Shown here: in pieces, positions 12,550-13,888 of the stretch
Position numbering within the stretch: position 1 is the stretch's first letter
Layout of the letters: the number at the start of each line of letters is the position of its first letter
From: DASRWD01 sp044507975
GTDB lineage: Bacteria > Deinococcota > Deinococci > Deinococcales > Trueperaceae
NCBI GenBank assembly: GCA_044507975.1
Contig: JBIQIQ010000056.1
Coordinates: 1-13,888 of the forward strand
Direction: 5' to 3'
DNA: 13,888 bases
Notes under the pieces: generated by a model
Database searches by the model: none
Seen by the model: the letters and a program-made list of their open reading frames with translations, nothing else
Told to the model about the DNA's origin: nothing
Translations under genes and position numbers: made by a program

Positions 12550-13888
12550 AGACCCCCTCGGGCGGCACCTGGGGTAGGTCCCTGTGCTCCACCTGGCGGG
12601 GGATGCCCGTGGCCGCCAGGACCTCCTTCTCGTCGAGGGTCTCGTGCTCCATAAGGGCCGCGGCGAGGCGGTCGAGAGCCTCCCGGTGGTCGGCCAGCAG
12701 CCTCAGCGCCTCCTGGTAGCACTCCTCGATGATCTGCCTCGCGGCCCTGTCGATGTCCTCGGCGGTCGCCTCGCTGTACGGCTTGTCGCGCGGGAGGCCG
12801 TCGCCGCCGCCCAGGAACTGGCTGTCAGGTCTGGCGAGGGCCACGGGGCCGATGATCTCGCTCATCCCCCACCTCGTGACCATGCCGTAGGCCATGCGGG
12901 TGACCTGCTGCAGGTCGTTCTCGGCGCCGGTGGTGCGGTCGCCGTACACGAGCTCCTCCGCCGCGCGGCCGCCGAGCGCGCCGACGATGCGCCCCCGCAG
13001 GTAGCTCTCCGAGTAGTTGTAGCGGTCGTCCTCCGGTCGCTGGTACGTGACGCCCAGGGACTGGCCGCGCGGCGTGATCGTCACGCGCGTCACCGGGTCG
13101 GCGCCCGGCACGACCAAGCCGAGGATCGCGTGGCCAGCCTCGTGGTAGGCGACGCGCTCGCGGTCCTCGCGCTTGAGGAGCAGCTTGCGCTCGGGGCCGA
13201 GCACGATCTTCTCGAGCGCGTCGGAGAAGTCGACCTGCTGCACCGCCGAGCGCTCCCGGCGGGCCGCCAGCAGCGCGGCCTCGTTCACGAGGTTGCGCAG
13301 GTCGGCCCCGACGAGGCCGGGCGTGATCGCGGCGATCTGCTTGAGGTCGACGTCGGGCGCGAGCGGGACGTCGCGCACGTGCACCTCGAGGATCGCCTCG
13401 CGCCCGACGCGGTCGGGGGGCTGGACGGTGACGCGACGATCGAAGCGGCCGGCCCGCAGGAGCGCGGGGTCGAGCACCTCGGGCATGTTCGTGGCCGCCA
13501 GGACGATCACGCCCTCCTGGGTGCCCATGCCGTCCATCTCGGTGAGGATCTGGTTGAGGGTCTGCTCCTGCTCGCTGTTGCCGCCGGAGAACACGGCCTG
13601 CCCGCGGCGCCTGCCGATGGCATCGAGCTCGTCGATGAAGATGATCGCCGGCGCCGCCTTGCGGGCCTCGGCGAACATGTCACGCACCCGGCTCGCCCCG
13701 ACGCCGACGATCATCTCGACGAACTCCGAGGCGTTCATGCTGAAGAAGGGCACCCCGGCCTCCCCGGCGACGGCCTTGGCGAGCAGCGTCTTGCCGGTGC
13801 CGGGCTGACCGACCAGCAGCACGCCCTTGGGCGAGGTGCCCCCCAGGCGCGTGTACTTCTGCGGGTTCTTCAGGAAGTCGACGATCTC
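12548..13888 (-). CDS. ftsH: ATP-dependent zinc metalloprotease FtsH, N-terminal part outside window
   Basis: The last 446 residues of FtsH, the membrane-anchored hexameric AAA+ protease that removes misassembled membrane proteins and some short-lived regulators. The frame is open to the window edge and reads EIVDFLKNPQKYTRLGG before the Walker A motif, so the gene continues beyond 13888 and the transmembrane N-terminus is not seen. Visible are Walker A GQPGTGKT (Gln replaces the common Pro), Walker B IIFIDELDAIG, the substrate-pore FVEMIVGVGASRVRD, and the second region of homology ending LLRAGRFDRRV. The zinc site is HEAGH, with the third-ligand region TGAENDLQQ following. The C-terminus after the protease domain is short, ending soon after LDEKEVLAATG. 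The gene is followed on its strand by the SelW-like gene. Confidence 0.97.
   Translation of the reverse strand, partial: EIVDFLKNPQKYTRLGGTSPKGVLLVGQPGTGKTLLAKAVAGEAGVPFFSMNASEFVEMIVGVGASRVRDMFAEARKAAPAIIFIDELDAIGRRRGQAVFSGGNSEQEQTLNQILTEMDGMGTQEGVIVLAATNMPEVLDPALLRAGRFDRRVTVQPPDRVGREAILEVHVRDVPLAPDVDLKQIAAITPGLVGADLRNLVNEAALLAARRERSAVQQVDFSDALEKIVLGPERKLLLKREDRERVAYHEAGHAILGLVVPGADPVTRVTITPRGQSLGVTYQRPEDDRYNYSESYLRGRIVGALGGRAAEELVYGDRTTGAENDLQQVTRMAYGMVTRWGMSEIIGPVALARPDSQFLGGGDGLPRDKPYSEATAEDIDRAARQIIEECYQEALRLLADHREALDRLAAALMEHETLDEKEVLAATGIPRQVEHRDLPQVPPEGV

Overview
The window is 13.9 kb of very GC-rich, densely coding bacterial DNA. It most likely comes from the Deinococcota, perhaps a Truepera-like lineage. 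The main reasons are a DdrA/Rad52-type single-strand annealing protein, several -10 hexamers only 6-7 nt before start codons (the leaderless layout common in Deinococcus), and a palindrome matching the core of the Deinococcus radiation/desiccation response motif. The taxonomic call is an inference. There are 13 protein genes, two cut by the window edges. I see no RNA gene, CRISPR array, insertion sequence or prophage gene, and no gene-free stretch reaches 300 nt; the longest is about 190 nt (7331-7521).

Left part (1-2992): the C-terminal end of a copper-type P1B ATPase (+), a GNAT acetyltransferase (+), then a minus-strand cluster. That cluster is transcribed as thioredoxin, a CsoR-family repressor overlapping it by 4 nt, then a YitT-type membrane protein. 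A perfect ACCCCTAGGGGT palindrome abuts the -10 box of the thioredoxin gene, as expected of a CsoR-family operator. The repressor keeps two cysteines but lacks the copper-binding histidine, so sulfur/redox sensing is more likely than copper sensing.

Middle (3090-8013): formate-tetrahydrofolate ligase and a BaiN/HI0933-type flavoprotein (+, probably one transcript). These face a small lipoprotein, the DdrA-like annealing protein and a DUF892 (YciF-type) ferritin-like stress protein (all -). Two strong GC hairpins with related GACCCCGGC stems end the last two genes.

Right part (8157-12168): a plus-strand cluster that is the most unusual part of the window. It encodes an atypical MerR-like regulator, a 642-residue protein joining a von Willebrand A domain to a C-terminal macro (ADP-ribose-binding) domain, and, 5 nt later, an acetyl-CoA hydrolase/CoA-transferase. 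The first promoter has a perfect TTGACA -35 inside the palindrome TGTCATTGACA. With DdrA and the ferritin-like protein directly upstream, the region looks like a stress or DNA-damage island with an ADP-ribose-linked component; this functional link is inferred. The window ends with a small Rdx/SelW-type redox protein and most of the FtsH membrane protease gene (-).
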